From: Chamaea fasciata
Lineage: Eukaryota; Chordata; Aves; Passeriformes; Sylviidae
Direction of reading: 5' to 3'
DNA length: 64,000 nucleotides
Assembly: GCA_029207755.1 (NCBI GenBank)
Contig: JARCOQ010000002.1
Span: forward strand, 44,409,744-44,473,743
The position numbers were made by a program, and so were the translations under genes. Positions 13,318 through 27,197 of this stretch are shown piece after piece. Each line of letters begins with the position of its first letter. Within the stretch, counting starts at the first letter, position 1. The notes below the pieces were generated by a model. It did no database searches and was not told where the DNA came from. It saw nothing but the letters and a program-made list of their open reading frames with translations.

Positions 13318-16300
13318 TCACATAATTGTTCACAATGCTGAGAAAGTATTTAATTTTTTCATTTAAACGCTTCTAGCCCTTACAATTCAGAAGTTTCAAG
13401 CCTGGAGGTTCAAAACCAATAAAAAGAATCCACATGACCTTAAATAAAAACATTACATTTTCATCCAGTTCAATTTTAAGGCTTGATTTATGATTTCTGA
13501 ACACTTATGACAACTAAATCACCCTACCATGAAGTTCCACTTACTCTCTCGTCAAAGCACTGTTTTACCATTGCTGTGGTACGCAAATTGCTTATGAATA
13601 TATATAACAGCATTATCATTTCTTTTAATGTCAGACATTTCATGGATACCTATTTTATGAATAACAGAATTATACTATTTTATATATTTATTGAATAAAA
13701 TAATATTTTTGAGGCAACTGTAACAACACAGGGTGCTTTCCTCAGTGCCTTATGCATACATCAGTTCCAAAAATACAGTAGAGAAGCCCCTAGAGAAAAG
13801 ATCCACTTTCTCATTCCCTCCTTCCTCTATTATAAAAGTATTATATTAAATATGAATATTGCAGGACCAATATTATAAAGGAATAAAAGAAATTTTTACT
13901 GGAAAAGCAGAACTGCTTTTATGAACTGTCTATAGGAGAAGTTTTACACATTCAGCAAAATACCTCAATATAAAAAATTATTCAACTGATGCATAGGCAT
14001 GCTATGAGTAGTGTTGCTAGCATGTTACTTTCAAATTCTTATGAAAATTGTTAATGGTCTCTGCTCTTTGCAAATTCTGGCCTGAATGACCAATACACTG
14101 TACACAATTAAAAGTGCATTTTTTACTGTCTCACGGCTATGTCAACATAACCTGATCACCATCTGTAACTCATCATCTGTCTATTCAGAGTTTACCAACA
14201 GAAGAGACATGTTCTACAGCTTGGTGTGGTCATCAAAAGCTTGTGCAATCTTCCCAGTTACAGAACCTGCTCAAATAAAGGATGTTGGGTCCATGAACTT
14301 TGTTTCACCAAACGCACTCACAGGGACACACTCAGTGGGCCAGAAACATCCCACGAGCACGCAATGATGGGAAACTTACAATCCCCAGGTCTGATGCGAA
14401 AGGATAACAGCCCCGTCGTGACCTCCAGAATGGCAAGGAACATGGTATGCATGGTTTTATACACTTTGAAGAACTGCAAGCAGCTTTTAAATCCACTTAC
14501 AGTGGTCTTGTCAGATCAGCTGGGCATTTCCGATGGCCAGAACCAGATGTACGTAACACGAATTCATTGAGGCGATACGCAGTCACACACGCCCTACTGA
14601 ATTGTATGGAAGGGTCTCATTCCATCCTATTAATACCACATCCAGAATTTAATCCCCACAACAGCCTGGCCCAGAGCCACTGTGTCTGCTTTCCATTACT
14701 CATCACCTTCTAACTCTGCATTCTAAACTGAGCCCAGATCAGTCCATTTGCTTCAGCAATGGAAGTGGTCCTGCTTGCTACTGACAGAGCAGCCCCTCAC
14801 ATGGAGTCTGCTGCTCCTGAAAGTTATGGAGGGAGAGTGACCTTACCCACAGGCTAGAGGGAATGATGAAGGAATAAAGATGCCCCATTACTCCCACAAC
14901 TACAGTCTCACGAATCCTACCCACAAAGGACTCAGCCATGTCTCCCAGGATAATCACTCCTTGTTTGCTGTCAGTACCGGTATTCTACAATACTGGAAGT
15001 GGTACCTCCTACCACTGCCAGGGAGAATGAGTGTAGACTGCAAGAAAAAAATCCACCTGTACTGGAACACCATACAGTCCTTTAAAAGTTTTACATCGAG
15101 GAATCTGACTATGATTCCATGATTTCTGACAATGCATCTCGATTGCGTTGCTGTCTTTTCAAGAAGCAGTACTGCCGAGGGTCTCGGCACTGCAGATTAT
15201 AAAGTGAGGCACCCATGAAGAACATCCAGTAAACAAATGGTGTATTATCAGTGCAAGTGCACTATTTTTCACAGGGCTGTCCAGTATTTATTGCCGTACA
15301 AAATCTGCTCAATTAACACATCCAACACTTCTGCTGCACCTAAATATTTCGATTTTTCTTTATTTTTTTTCATTTTTGAGGCTGAAGAAAAACAAGAACA
15401 CAAATCTTAAAATTAAAGAATAGCAATGCAACACCATTTGGCAATATGACACTGCCAGTTTCCCAAATTTAACAGGAGTTGGGAAGAAAGTATGTCAGCA
15501 ATTTCCCAATGTATTTTTCTGGAAGATTAAGCAGGAACATTACATACAATTGGTATATTCAGAAAAAACACGGTGTTCTAGGAAAAGTAATTTTATACCC
15601 TTTACACTGTTTATCATTCATGACTGTTCTCCAGCTAAATTAAAATCTAAAGTTTTAATGGATTTTTTTTTAAAATCCAGAAACAGACTTGCTTTAGTTT
15701 TTGCCATTTTTGTTTTCCATGTTGAGTCCTTTCCATAGGTCACAGTCTAAATGCTGCTACTTATGACTTTTTAGATCTTTAGTACTCTTTTTCAAAGAGT
15801 ACCAGAAAGAGCTCAAAAAGACAAGCACAAATTTCTTCACAGAAGTGCTTAACTACAGCTCTCTGTGAAAAAATTAACAATTGGGTTTTTTCCCAGAATG
15901 AGAAATACTTCAACAGTAACATACATACAATAACAATCAAGCTATAAAAACAAACTCCAGCACTGATATAATCCAGAAATTAATTTAATTGGAATGACAA
16001 ATTACAATACACATTTTAATTGTATATGACAAAATAAAGCATGTTTCACTATTACAAATTAATCCCAACATGTTTCAAGATTCTGTTGAGAAGTCTCCAT
16101 ATGGAAATGTCTGGCTACATCTAATTCAAATAAAAAGAGTTCACACAGCTTAAAAAATTCTCACTTAAGTAAAGAAAAAATAGCAGCATGCACTGCAGCT
16201 AGTCTGGTGGAAGGTTAGAAGAAAATAATGGCAGACAAAACAAGTCAAAGTGCAGAAAAAGCATCTACACATTGCAGAGCTGTGGTGAAAAACATCCCAT

Positions 16301-16518
16301 TTTGCTTTGCTTGCGTGTGCAGCTTTTGCTTTACCTGTTACATCGACTGTATTCTCACCTACAAGATTTCTCCTCTTTATTCTTCTGATTCTCTACCCCA
16401 AGGAGAAAGGGAATGAGAGGCTCTGAGATGTGTAGTTGCCAACCAGGGTTAAACCACAACAAAAAGTAGAAAAGCTTCTCTTAAGTGAAGATGGATCTCA
16501 TGAAAAACATCTAAGAAC

Positions 16519-16680
16519 CACAGCACTAAGCCTGAATGAGTTCAAGAACTGTTTGGATGGTACTTTCAGGCACATGGTGTCACTCCTGGGGATGGTCCTG
16601 TGCAGGGCCAGGAGCTGGATCTGATGATCCCCTCAGGGTCCCTTTCAACTGATCTTATTCTGTGATACTGTAATGTGAAC
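16519..16680 (+). repeat. CR1 LINE 3' fragment, sense
   Basis: GAGTTCAAGAACTGTTTGG, GGCACATGGTGTCACTCCTG, GGTCCTGTGCAGGGCCAGG and the GATGATCCCCTCAGGGTC tail are characteristic of one CR1 subfamily. Weaker similarity may extend left to about 16430. Confidence 0.85.
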
Positions 16681-17761
16681 AACTAAACCAACCATCAGTT
16701 CTCCCCATTTGTTCTATACTGAGCAGTACAGATTCAAAATTAATGCTCTGCATTATATAAAATAATCTAAATTGATCTGGGAAATGTTGGTTTTAAACTG
16801 ATGCGCGTTGCGTATTGTGCTTTTCATCTTTTGGAGATTACAATGTTTATTCCTGCTGTATTGCATCTTCAGCAGAAGTCTATAATTGTTTACTTATTCC
16901 CAACCACAGCAGTGATTCTACTGTATACCCTGATGCCTAAGACCATCAAGGGTATTCTTCAGTAAAAAAGGTGCCAGATGTTTTATCCATCAGCTTTACT
17001 GCATTTCCAAGTAAGAACCTGAGGGGAGTCATTAGAGTGTAATGAGCAAGGGAAAACATTTCATTGTGACAATCCTAGGCTACTGAGACCACTGTCTCTA
17101 TGCACTGAAACAATACAAGGGTATAAAGTAAAAAGCATTTTCTTTGTCTCCATGCCAAGTATAATTTTGATTTTGCATTGCCAATAAAAACACCAAATTA
17201 CTAAGCAAGTCCACAGTTGCTTCAAAAACAAGCCTGGAGAGAACTGGTACAGAAGCTGCACTATATCTCCAATTATTCTGTCAGCTACACTATTAAGGTT
17301 GGTTATCTTCTAATTTTTGAAGTTTTATAAAAGGAGAAGCAGACTGCCAGATGATGTGGTCAATATGTAACCATTAAGATTTTTCTCTATTGAAAAATAA
17401 AGTTCATTTTGGCAAATTTGTGAGATCATAAAATAAAATTAGAAAGTCCATTTCACCACAGTGAGCAATACAGCATGACAGAACTTTGTGCTTTTCTCCT
17501 TGGCAAGATCTCTCACATCAGCAAGCCCATGCAGTGAAGTTCAAAGCCCAGCCTGACCTGGAAGCACACAGACATCTGCCTCTTACAGGGCCACCAGAAG
17601 AAGTTTTCGGTAGAACTTTAGGCAGATTTCGTCCTTTAAATTCTGAGCATACCTGGCCATTTAGACCAGAAACTTTCGAAACGAATCCCATAATTTCGCT
17701 ATTAGCACATTCTTATATTTATTTTTTATTATTGTATTCACGCAGTCTATATTTTAAGTAT

Positions 17762-17835
17762 ATTTTATACATATGCATACATATACTTACTAATATATAT
17801 AAAGCATAAATTTACATTACATATATATATATACA
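17762..17835. repeat. TA-rich simple repeat
   Basis: Alternating TA with ATACATATAC interruptions. A similar pure (TA)n tract is at 25545-25562. Confidence 0.8.
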
Positions 17836-20800
17836 TAGCTTTATATGCAGCTTGGTATATGTGGTTTTAATATTACAGCATTATTTGTTAATAGATTATT
17901 GTAATATGGCAGTATCACCAATAAAAGGCACTATCAAAGAAAATGCCTACTTTTAAAAGAAAGTAAAGAAAAAAAGTATTCGGAAACACTGATTTTCTTA
18001 ATTTCATGTAACCTTTGCATTTGTGCTAGAGTTTGTGCAGTTTTCGGAGGCAGATGAGGGAGTTTCTCTGATGATTTGGCAATGGAGCAGGGAAGGTATC
18101 AGTACCAATAATATTTATTAGCTACATCTGCTGTAAGTGCTTTTTATAGACTACATGAGTGCGAGACAGTCATTCCTGAAATTCCTCCCACCCTAAAGGG
18201 GACACAAACCTTGAGGAACTACTTGAAATGACGTCTGGTGTTTAAAGCTGACAACACTCTCTTCTCTTGTCTTTCAGCTGTATGTGTAATAAAAAGCTCA
18301 GTGAGTAGCAGCAAGGAGCTATAGCCTACTACACATGTTCTGAATGAGCATTTCACATAGTTTCATCTGTCATTTATCTTGGATGATTACTTAAACTAGA
18401 TTCTGAGTAATTTTTTCTTTCTGGCTAGATTATGTTTCCAAAACGCTGAGCCACTTGCCAGGAATAACCATACTCAATCAGCCACAATATTACACAAAAG
18501 TAAGGGTAATACAGAGCTCACATGCTAACCCAGCAAAGGCATTTGGAAAACAGTGCAAAACAGCAGCAATGGGAGAACAGTTGCTACTGCTTGTAGAACA
18601 GAGCACTTTTTTTTTTTTTAAGGGTAATTATCAATAAGCTCAAAGTTTCTTGGAAAAAGAAGAGGCTAACAGAGCTTCCATCTAAGAAACCAAATAAAAA
18701 AGAAACTTTGTAGCATCTATGTTGAAACCATCTACTGTATTTACTGGGGAAAAAGTATCACCAGTAAATAAATGCTAGTTTCTTCTTGAGGTTCTTTGTT
18801 AAAAAACAGAACACTATTTTGTACAATTCTTTCTAATCAATCTATTTTTTGTTTTCAGGCAAGCTATTTTCTCATCTGTTTATGCTTGTCCATTAACATA
18901 AACAGCCAAAGACTCTCAAGCACCAACTTTTTACTACATTCGCTAAAAGCACAAAACCATGCAGCTTAACTCACCTCATCTGTCCACATGTATCAAAGGG
19001 CCTAGAAGGAATGTTAGTTAGATTTTATTTAATCACTGAAGTCATATAGCAAGAGTGAATTCAAGGAAAAGGTGACAGATCAGATGGAAACGAGTTAAAT
19101 TTTAACCTTGACCTCTAAGATTACATTTGACATCATGTTGTTTTAGTATCAATGAAGACACCTGCACAAAGAATCTCTGTGCACAAAGAGAAGGGAATAA
19201 ATGTAAATATTTTCAAAGTCAGGAACTTAAGGATAAAAATATTTCATGTTCAAAAAGCTGAAAAGGATATCATATATTTAAAGTTGTAAAACAAATGCAC
19301 ATACATAAGTAATATTTAAGGGTATAATTAATTATAACATCATGGTCCTAGAGATTCCACACCCTCTACAGCACATTCTATATTAGGCACATAACATGAC
19401 AATGTATGTATGTCACTAATGCTGAGAATGATGTTTGTGATATATTTAATATCCCAGTTATTGATTTAGACTGATGGATATCTGATACATACAGTATTTC
19501 CATAACACAGTGAAATACAGAATTAAACAAGAGGTAGCTAAGGTTACCCTCATTGGCTGCACAAAAAACCAGTTTTAGAAATCCTGAAGCATATTTAAGA
19601 AAAAGAAAAAAGACTGGAATAGGCTGAGCTAGCAATCTAATTGCAGGGGAGATGCATATTTATCAGTGCTTAAGAAATGGAGGAATGCTGTTTAAAAATG
19701 TTTTGAGCACACACTATTTTCAGAATATTTTGAGACTAGTACCCAAAAGTCATTCATTGAAGATGAATTAGGAGGCAACAATGTTACAAGTCATTTAAAC
19801 TCAGAACCAAACCAATCCTAGTACTTCAGTCTACCACTAGATACACAGTAGAAGAAAAAAAAATTGGAATATATTCACATGATATACCTGAGTTAGAAGG
19901 CACATGCATAAATTATGTTAAACTGTCTCTTTCATTGCCATAGACTACAGGCATCTGAACCAGTTAATAAAAAAATGACTACCCATTTCCTGTTCAGTAA
20001 CAGGCAGTATTGAATGCATTGTACCTATTGAATTGACTGCCTTGTCATGCTCTATGACAACTTTTTTTTTGGTAATATTTATTGAGAGAGTAAATATAGC
20101 AGTAAAGATACAGTGGAAAATAAACCATAAAGCTGGCAGAGGGATGGATGCTATCATGTGCCAACAAGAGCACTGCCTGCAGCTTATCACAGCTGAATAA
20201 GGAGCCTCTCCAGTGCTGGGCACTGCTGGAAAGGAACACCAGGGGTTCAGAGCATCTTGAATCCAACTGGAGAACAATAACCAGCAGCAAGGTAAGATGC
20301 AAAAAGACAGGGGAACATTTTGAGAAAGCTGTCCCTTCCTTTAGGGAAGCGGTAAAGCAGGAGATTTAAAAACCCAAAGAAATAAACAAACAATCCTTGC
20401 TTAAAGATGCTCCAACCCACAAAAGCAATGGTAGTTTTCATTATCTTTACATGGCATCGTTTTACTACATAGATTTCAAGAATTAATAATGTAACCATGT
20501 GGTCAGGTTCACACAAACTGAATTCCACTGTGAGGCTTCTCTGAGGAGAAGCTGCTCTGCGAGCCATCACTGAGCAGCTTGTTTGATGTGGATTACAAAC
20601 ATTTGCATTTAGTTTCAAAAGCATGTTAGAATTATGATGCAGACTTATTTTATGCATGCTTAATTTTATGCAGACTTATGCATTCTTAATTTTACTTGGT
20701 GAGCACCCCAGTAATCATCTACGTACATCTGCATTCTCAATTATCTCTAACAGAATAAAGATTGGAGGATAAACACTTCAAAATATTACCAAGGAGAATA

Positions 20801-22133
20801 GAACCTATCCTGGGATTTTTGCTCCAACAAAAGCAGGCAACCTTTTTCTTTTGATGACAGAGTAAATACAAGAATCTTCTTGTATGTTTCATAGATTAGA
20901 CTGCACATATCCTTTCTGGTTTTATTTTAGAACCACATTCCCCCCTCCAGGCGATTCTATACAGCATTACAAATCCATATGCAATTTTATCCCAGGTTCT
21001 ATATTTACCAAGACACCTCATCTTAACAGCAATATTTGTTCCTCAGCGTAAACCAGGCAAAGATACCCTCGCAAAAATTCCCATTCTAACACGATTCATC
21101 GGCGTCTCACAATTCAAAGCACTAACGTGTAACTTCATAGGAATCATCATTAATGTATAAAAAATACACTATTTTTTTCTGTTTGGTGACTGAATTCAAA
21201 CTCCACACATATATATTTATCTGGCCAAAAATCCTTCACATGCACTTATTATGCATAGCTTCCTAAATTACACTATTTTAAAAAAATCATAAATACAGTG
21301 AGTGCAAAACTGTGGCCTACAAGCAGTGTAAGCATAACTTAAGTCACAGTGTGATCCTGGTTACTAAGGATGTGTAAAAAAAACAATTAAAATCCCAGAG
21401 CTATGCACTTCTTCCTTCCACTGCTCTGTAGAAATTAGTTCAAATGATTTAAACAAAATGCTGTTTTGACCTGCATGCAACTGATTAGAATTGTTTTGGA
21501 AGCACACGTAGTTTACACATTTTTGCCAGAAATTACCAATCAAGCAAATATACACTAGACAGGCAACATGCTTGTAGCAGGTATTATTTTGAAAATTTTC
21601 TATTGATCTGGGTTGGAAATTCTACCTGAGGAAAAGAAAAACATGCATAAAATATTGGAACTTGCCTAAACCAACTACATTTAAGCACTCAATCTCTTTG
21701 GAGACACAGAACATGTCTCCAAGTGTCACCAAAAACAAAGGTAGGATTACAAAACTTATAAAATCTTTTTTATCACCTTCCAAGTCTGGGAGTCTGAAGG
21801 CTTTTACTAAAGCCATGACAAACTTAAGTTTTATTTAATATATGTGCTCCCCCTAGGTTATCCTATGAGTTGTGGTACTGAGTTCTGCATAGCCCTGGGA
21901 TTTGTTTATATCCTATTTTGCCTTTCCACAGAACCAAGGGAATGCACCCTGAAAAACCAGTGTTTGGAGAATCTTTTACTGTATTCTGGTTTCTTTAAAC
22001 AGTGTAAGGCAATAGTTCCAAAATAAATTTTTTTGGTGAGAACACATTTATACCTGGAAAACAAATCTGAGCTCTAGTTTTAATCACTCAAAAGTTTTTT
22101 ACTCCTAGTTTGTCAGAATAACAGTTTTCATAT

Positions 22134-22223
22134 TGTGACACACAAAGTCGCCGCTCCCATGTGTGTGACATGGGGGTCACCACTCCAATGTAGTGTGACA
22201 TACAAAGCCACCATCCCCATCTT
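22134..22223. repeat. 30-bp minisatellite, three copies
   Basis: Units begin TGTGACA at 22134, 22164 and 22194, exactly 30 bp apart. Copies 1 and 3 share the CACAAAG/TACAAAG and CGCTCCCAT/CATCCCCAT blocks. Copy 2 has GGGGGTCACCACTCC in the middle. Confidence 0.8.
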
Positions 22224-24193
22224 TGCTACTCTTAAGAATCACTGACACTCAAAATATGATGAAACATTCAACGCAGTTTCAAGTAAAATAAAAAAATTAT
22301 TACAGTCCAAAATAGAATTGTTTCAATAAATGTGTTTTAAATAAAATTAGAATTTCAGACACTTAAAAATATTTTACAAATGATCACAAATTGTTTGTTT
22401 GCTGTTATAAGCACTAACTTAATAGTTTCAGTATGATCAAATACAACATGTATTTTTGAGATCTCCAGGACACAAATTGCATCACCTCTGATCTGGAATA
22501 ACTGAAGAAGATTGCTGGTGCAAGACAGCAGTAGTAGAAGTAAGATAAAGAGGATCAATTAGACTACAATCATGTAACAGAAAGTATTAACAAGAATGAA
22601 ACCCAAAAAATGCTGTCAGTAAGTTATGTTTTCCTCTTTACCTCAGGTAAGCAGTATCAAATATTTAAGAACCGGCTAATGCTCCCACAACCCTGAAAAG
22701 AGAATGCTGAAACACAGTAATGTTTATCAGCAGACAAGACTTTGCACATATAAAGGTTCATATATGTGCTAGTAACAACTTCAGTCAGTCTAATTTAGAA
22801 AACAGTAACTTAGACTCGGCACAAATTGCGACGCTGCAGGGATCACAACTTTTCAAGGGCAAATCAAATTATATTCTCTCTGAAGCCAGTGACATAAACA
22901 TGGCCATAAAAAACTCAGCAGGGGCAGGATATACTACCTCTGGCAGCCTGCTGCTTCTCAGAATTTTCTTATCATTTGCAGTTTGCATGCATCCAAGATC
23001 GAACCTGCAGCCCGTTGGAAAGTTCCTAATTTAGTTGCAGTGGGCCATGTTAGTATTGCCAACTGCATGCTCTGAGAGAATACAGGCACAAGAGACAAGA
23101 CTCCAAGTCTGATCAAGGTTACAAACCATATACCATTGAGCCATTTGAATTCCACTACTAAAAAAAAAGGCAGCCTGTATAATATCAATGCAGTGTGCAG
23201 CTCAGTGTGAACATTTTTGACGCGGCTGTGTTGGTTAGGATAATAGAAGAAACACTTTTAGTGAATTAAACAGAAATCCCCATTCTGAGTTGGACTGGTA
23301 CAACAAAAGCCCTTACCCCCTTCCCTTCTTTTTTTTTCTCCTCTTGATACAAGCTAATCAGCTCATTTTATTAAAAAATGAAAATTGATCTAGTTTTCTC
23401 CAACAAAGGCTATTGTCTGGTTTGGGTATTGTCAGTGTAGCTTCACTGGTAAATAACAAGTGTAGATAGAACCAAAACTTGGTATCTATAAAGAAAAAGT
23501 TTCAAGAATATTGTGTGTATTTTGCTATAATAATCTTTGTAGACAGAGTTTACAATCAACACTAAGGACTTACTCCAACATATATTAGATACACGTTTCT
23601 AAACAGTAGGTCAGCAAATGAAGATAGAAAATGAAAACAACTTCATAAGTCATGAAAGATCACATGTTAGGTGTCATTACATTAATTAACACATTGCATT
23701 ATTACATTATTATTACATTAAATATAGAATGTTTTATTACTGAGATGTTAACCACTTAATGTACATTGTAAGAACAGGTAAGCGGCAGTGAAAATGGTAA
23801 CCTGGACCAAAATTAAAAAAAAATACCTGAACTGAAAACTCATTGTCAGAATAAAAAAATTAAATTAAAACACAGTAACCAAACATATGCCTCTACAAAA
23901 TAGAACAGAAACTATCCAAACAACCCACAAAAAGAAAACAGATTATCTGACCCTGCAAGACCTTTGGTTCTGCAAAGACTCACACACAGGCTGGATTTCA
24001 TTTAATCTGTGCAGAAGTCAGAAGTGCCCCTAACCAACATGAGCAGGATTAAACCCACTCAGCAAGAAGAAAGGACAGGAATTAAAAACAGATCTATGAA
24101 ACTACGTGCCAAAAGTATCAGTTTTTGATTTTAGAACATTCAAAAGCTTTAGAAGAAAGAAAAAAACTAAGTACTAAATTTATAGAACTTTAC

Positions 24194-24244
24194 CTTTGAC
24201 AGGCTGTTTGCCAGCTTCACTAGAAATTGTATGTCTGAAATTTC
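24194..24244 (-). other. Possible in-frame cassette exon in MICU2 intron 1
   Basis: On the minus strand 51 nt lie between a good acceptor (TTTTTCCTTGTTCTAG) and donor CAAAG|GTAAAG. Read in phase 0, as required after MICU2 exon 1, it gives 17 open codons, EISDIQFLVKLANSLSK. Its length is a multiple of three, so inclusion would keep the frame. It matches no part of MICU2 that I know and may be chance. Confidence 0.2.
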
Positions 24245-26958
24245 CTAGAACAAGGAAAAACTGAAAAATGTCTCAGACTAGTTTTAGTGAGAAAAACGGA
24301 AAATCTAAATAGAGTTATCAACTACTTAACCTAAACAATCAGGAAGTATTTACAGTGAAGTCTTTGTGCAATGAAGTTACTAATGATAACTTCGGACGAC
24401 AATGAAAATTACTCAGTGGCTCGAATTATGCTTACAACAGAGTCATACACAGACATGACACTAGTCTTAATGACAGAACTTTTTAAGCATAATGTAATGC
24501 TGCTGAAAAGCATAATATCTTATTGTATTGGTTCTTTACAGCATGAAGATACATTGCCACCAATGTCAGCTTCACTTTGTCAAATATTTTAAATAATTAT
24601 GCAATTTTGTAGCAATTCAACAGTCAAGACTATATTACCAAGGCAAATTGGGAAGCACTGTAGCATAATCTCACTGCATTTTCAAGAGCAGCCAGTAAGC
24701 CTTGTTGATGACACTAGTATAAACATTTCCACTACATATTCCTTTATAACCAAGATAATGAAAATTATGGTTTAATTTCCAATACCTGCCTTAACCTGTA
24801 ATATTTCACCTACCATGCTGCCAACATTCCCACTACACAGCAACTACAGCAGGAACAAACAGTTCAATATTGTTTGTCAGCACAAGCTCAAGCAAGGCTG
24901 GTTATTATGATTAGTTACAATGAAAAGGAATAATAACAGAAAATAGGTTTATCCACTATGAGAATGTATAAAGAATTTTCATTTCTCAGGATTTCACAAA
25001 TCTCTGAGCTGAGAAAAAGATGGCTTCAAAACATGTAATAAATGTGACTACTTGTAACGTTGTTTCACTTTGGACTATTTTCTATCAATTAGAAGCCACA
25101 AGTAGCAGCTAAACTGCTTAAAAGACTTGCAGAGTGCCTCTTTGGCTCTATCACTGCTGCGGATAGCTTTCACAATCCACTTGCAGCACTGTGGTCTGCA
25201 TGGTCATTCCTCAGGTAGTTTTAAAAAGCTCAGTACACTACCTCCAGTAATATGAAGTGCAATACATATAGTGAATTAGCTTTTCTAACAATCATTTTAC
25301 TGGAAAACTGAAAGGTTCAAATTGAATAAACATTTGAAGAGTCCAGCAATTTACCATCTCCAAAACCAAATCAGTTAAACAAGTCCTAGACTTTTGGACT
25401 AATTCTCCTGAGAATTATTGAAAGTGTCTCATAGGACTGTCCATGCATTACATGGAAGCTACTCCATGAGAACACATCAGCACCAGAATGAGACCCCTTC
25501 ACTCAATATCCTTTAAAAGTGATTACTTCCCACATTTAACACTTTATATATATATATATATACCTACATACATATCTTCTTAAGCAAGGGTTCCACGCAT
25601 AAATGATATTGGTCTCAATGACAAGACTTTTAAAATAAAATGCAATGCTGCTTTAAAACTTCACATAATTAAACATAATAGCAACAAGGAAATAAGTTTT
25701 CAGTAGGATATCTGCTGAGTAATGGATGCTTTCCTCACTAGGAGATGGATACAGAAAAGTTTAACATGTGCTGTCTAAGGAACCAGGACTACTAGATAAT
25801 CTATTTAGAAAAATGCTTATCTAATAAATAAAAAATGAGTTTTTTAAGAAGATGTAGCTTAGAGATTTTCCACAATGAAGACCACAGTATTAAAAAAAAA
25901 GTATTAGAAAGTAATTCTTTGTTCTTGACTCAGGAATAAAGGTTGTCCTCAAGAATAAAGGCTGTCTTCAAGAATGAAGACGGTTATTTATCTGCTTGTA
26001 GTTCAGCCTGTTTAATCACTGGTAAGAGATTAGACATCAAAGCATACAAAGTGCTGAATGCATCCAAAAATTCTTAGATATAAGCAGATGAATGGCACTG
26101 CAAGCATAGACTGACCTCTTCCCCCATCACACCTAAAACCTCTGGCCTACAAAGCATTTAGGTCTTCCAGCTTTGAAGTAACAAACCAACTCTAATTGAC
26201 AGTAACTTCTTATCTGCAGGAAGAACAGGAAACAGCTCACTGCCTCCATGAAAAGGATAAAGCTGGGAAACAATGTACAAAGATTATTTTATAAACAATA
26301 ACGATCTGTCCTTAAGCACCCTTTTGAGTGTGCCCTGATGCTCCAAGGCAACACACATTTTAGCATCCAAGGCACACATTTTGGACATAGTAAGAGGAAA
26401 TCACTCTGTGTGATGCATTTCAGACACACTATGAACTACAAAAGTACTACTTCCATGAAATATATATATTTTTTAAGAGACAAAAGTGTGCATGGCCTGT
26501 CTAGCAGCACCTGACGTGCAGACCGGGCTTCGTGTAAGTTTCCCCTGAAAGTTACCAGCAAAACGGGGAGTTCACTACAGACCGTGTGTCTGCGCAAACC
26601 ACACAGGTCCATCATTTCGCACGACCAGGGCTGTCCAGGGGAGAGGGGCAGCGCTCCGTGCTAAGGCAAACCCTGGCTTCTCCCGCTGCGGAGAACGGCT
26701 GAGTCCCCGCCGGCGAGGCGAGGCGAGGCTGCTCAGGCCAAGTGACACGCTGCTGATGCCAAGGGGGCCGGGGACGCGCACTACCTGCCAGACCACCGGG
26801 GCCAGGAGGGCTCCCGCAGCCAAGGCCCATCCCACGACGGGGTCTGAGCACCGCGGCCCCCGACCCGTCCCCGGGCGCCGACAGCCGCCCCCGCGCCCCG
26901 GTTCCCCGCGCCCGCCCAGCCCTGCCCGCCGCCGGGAGCGGGGATGCTGCCGCCTTAC

Positions 26959-27162
26959 CTGAGCCAGGACCGTGGGGAACACGCGCGGCCGCCCGCCGTA
27001 ACACGCCGCCAGGCAGCCTCCCCCGACCAGAGCGGCGGCGGCGGCGGCGGCCCCCCATGCGGGCGGGCGGCGCTGGCTGCGCGGGGGCCGCATCCCGGCG
27101 AGCCGCCCCCGCAGCGGGGCTCGGGCGACCGCCGCCGCGGCCGCCCTCCACGCCGCCGACAT
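26959..27162 (-). CDS. MICU2: MICU2 exon 1 (mitochondrial calcium uptake protein 2), N-terminal 68 codons
   Basis: MICU2 is an EF-hand protein of the mitochondrial intermembrane space that pairs with MICU1 and gates the calcium uniporter MCU. Seen here: an ATG at 27162 (A at -3, in the context GGGAAGATGTCGG), 68 open codons, and a consensus donor CAG|GTAAGG in phase 0 with the intron at 26958 and below. The peptide starts [20 protein letters not shown], rich in Ala/Arg and free of acidic residues, as in a mitochondrial presequence. A hydrophobic stretch of Ala/Leu/Gly follows at about residues 36-54, and the exon ends VFPTVLAQ. Human MICU2 exon 1 has the same architecture (basic leader, Ala/Gly-rich helix, ending in a VSAQ-like motif), but the leader is poorly conserved, so the name rests mainly on synteny: MICU2 lies head-to-head with FGF9 in vertebrates, and FGF9 is certain here. 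The EF hands would be in later exons to the left of the window. Another mitochondrial protein is the main alternative. Confidence 0.75.
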
Positions 27163-27187
27163 CTTCCCGGAAAGCGCCGCGGCGGCC

Positions 27188-27197
27188 GCGCATGCGC
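27188..27197. promoter_or_regulatory. NRF1 binding motif
   Basis: The 10-bp palindrome GCGCATGCGC is an exact match to the NRF1 consensus core. It lies 26 bp upstream of the MICU2 initiation codon. NRF1 drives many nuclear genes encoding mitochondrial proteins, which supports the mitochondrial assignment of the minus-strand gene. Confidence 0.7.

Larger units (their letters stand above)
1..26958 (-). other. MICU2: MICU2 intron 1 (partial, at least 27 kb)
   Basis: From the donor at 26958 to the left edge I find no further exon that resembles MICU2. I looked on the minus strand for exon 2-like sequence (the segment after the first splice junction) and for EF-hand-like DxDGD coding, and found none. 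The DNA is AT-rich and holds CR1 relics (1165-2022, 3794-4090, 8229-8400, 12677-13317, 16519-16680), simple AT and GAAA repeats and a 30-bp minisatellite at 22134-22223. The stretches 4100-8200, 8400-12600, 13320-16500 and 16700-26500 otherwise show nothing I can name. The block 14080-15200 is less AT-rich than its surroundings and may be an old unclassified repeat. A short divergent exon could have escaped reading by eye. Confidence 0.6.

Noticed and set aside
14080..15200. Less AT-rich block with several ORFs
   Set aside because: Considered as an LTR or retrocopy, but no terminal repeats, poly(A) tail or recognisable protein could be identified.
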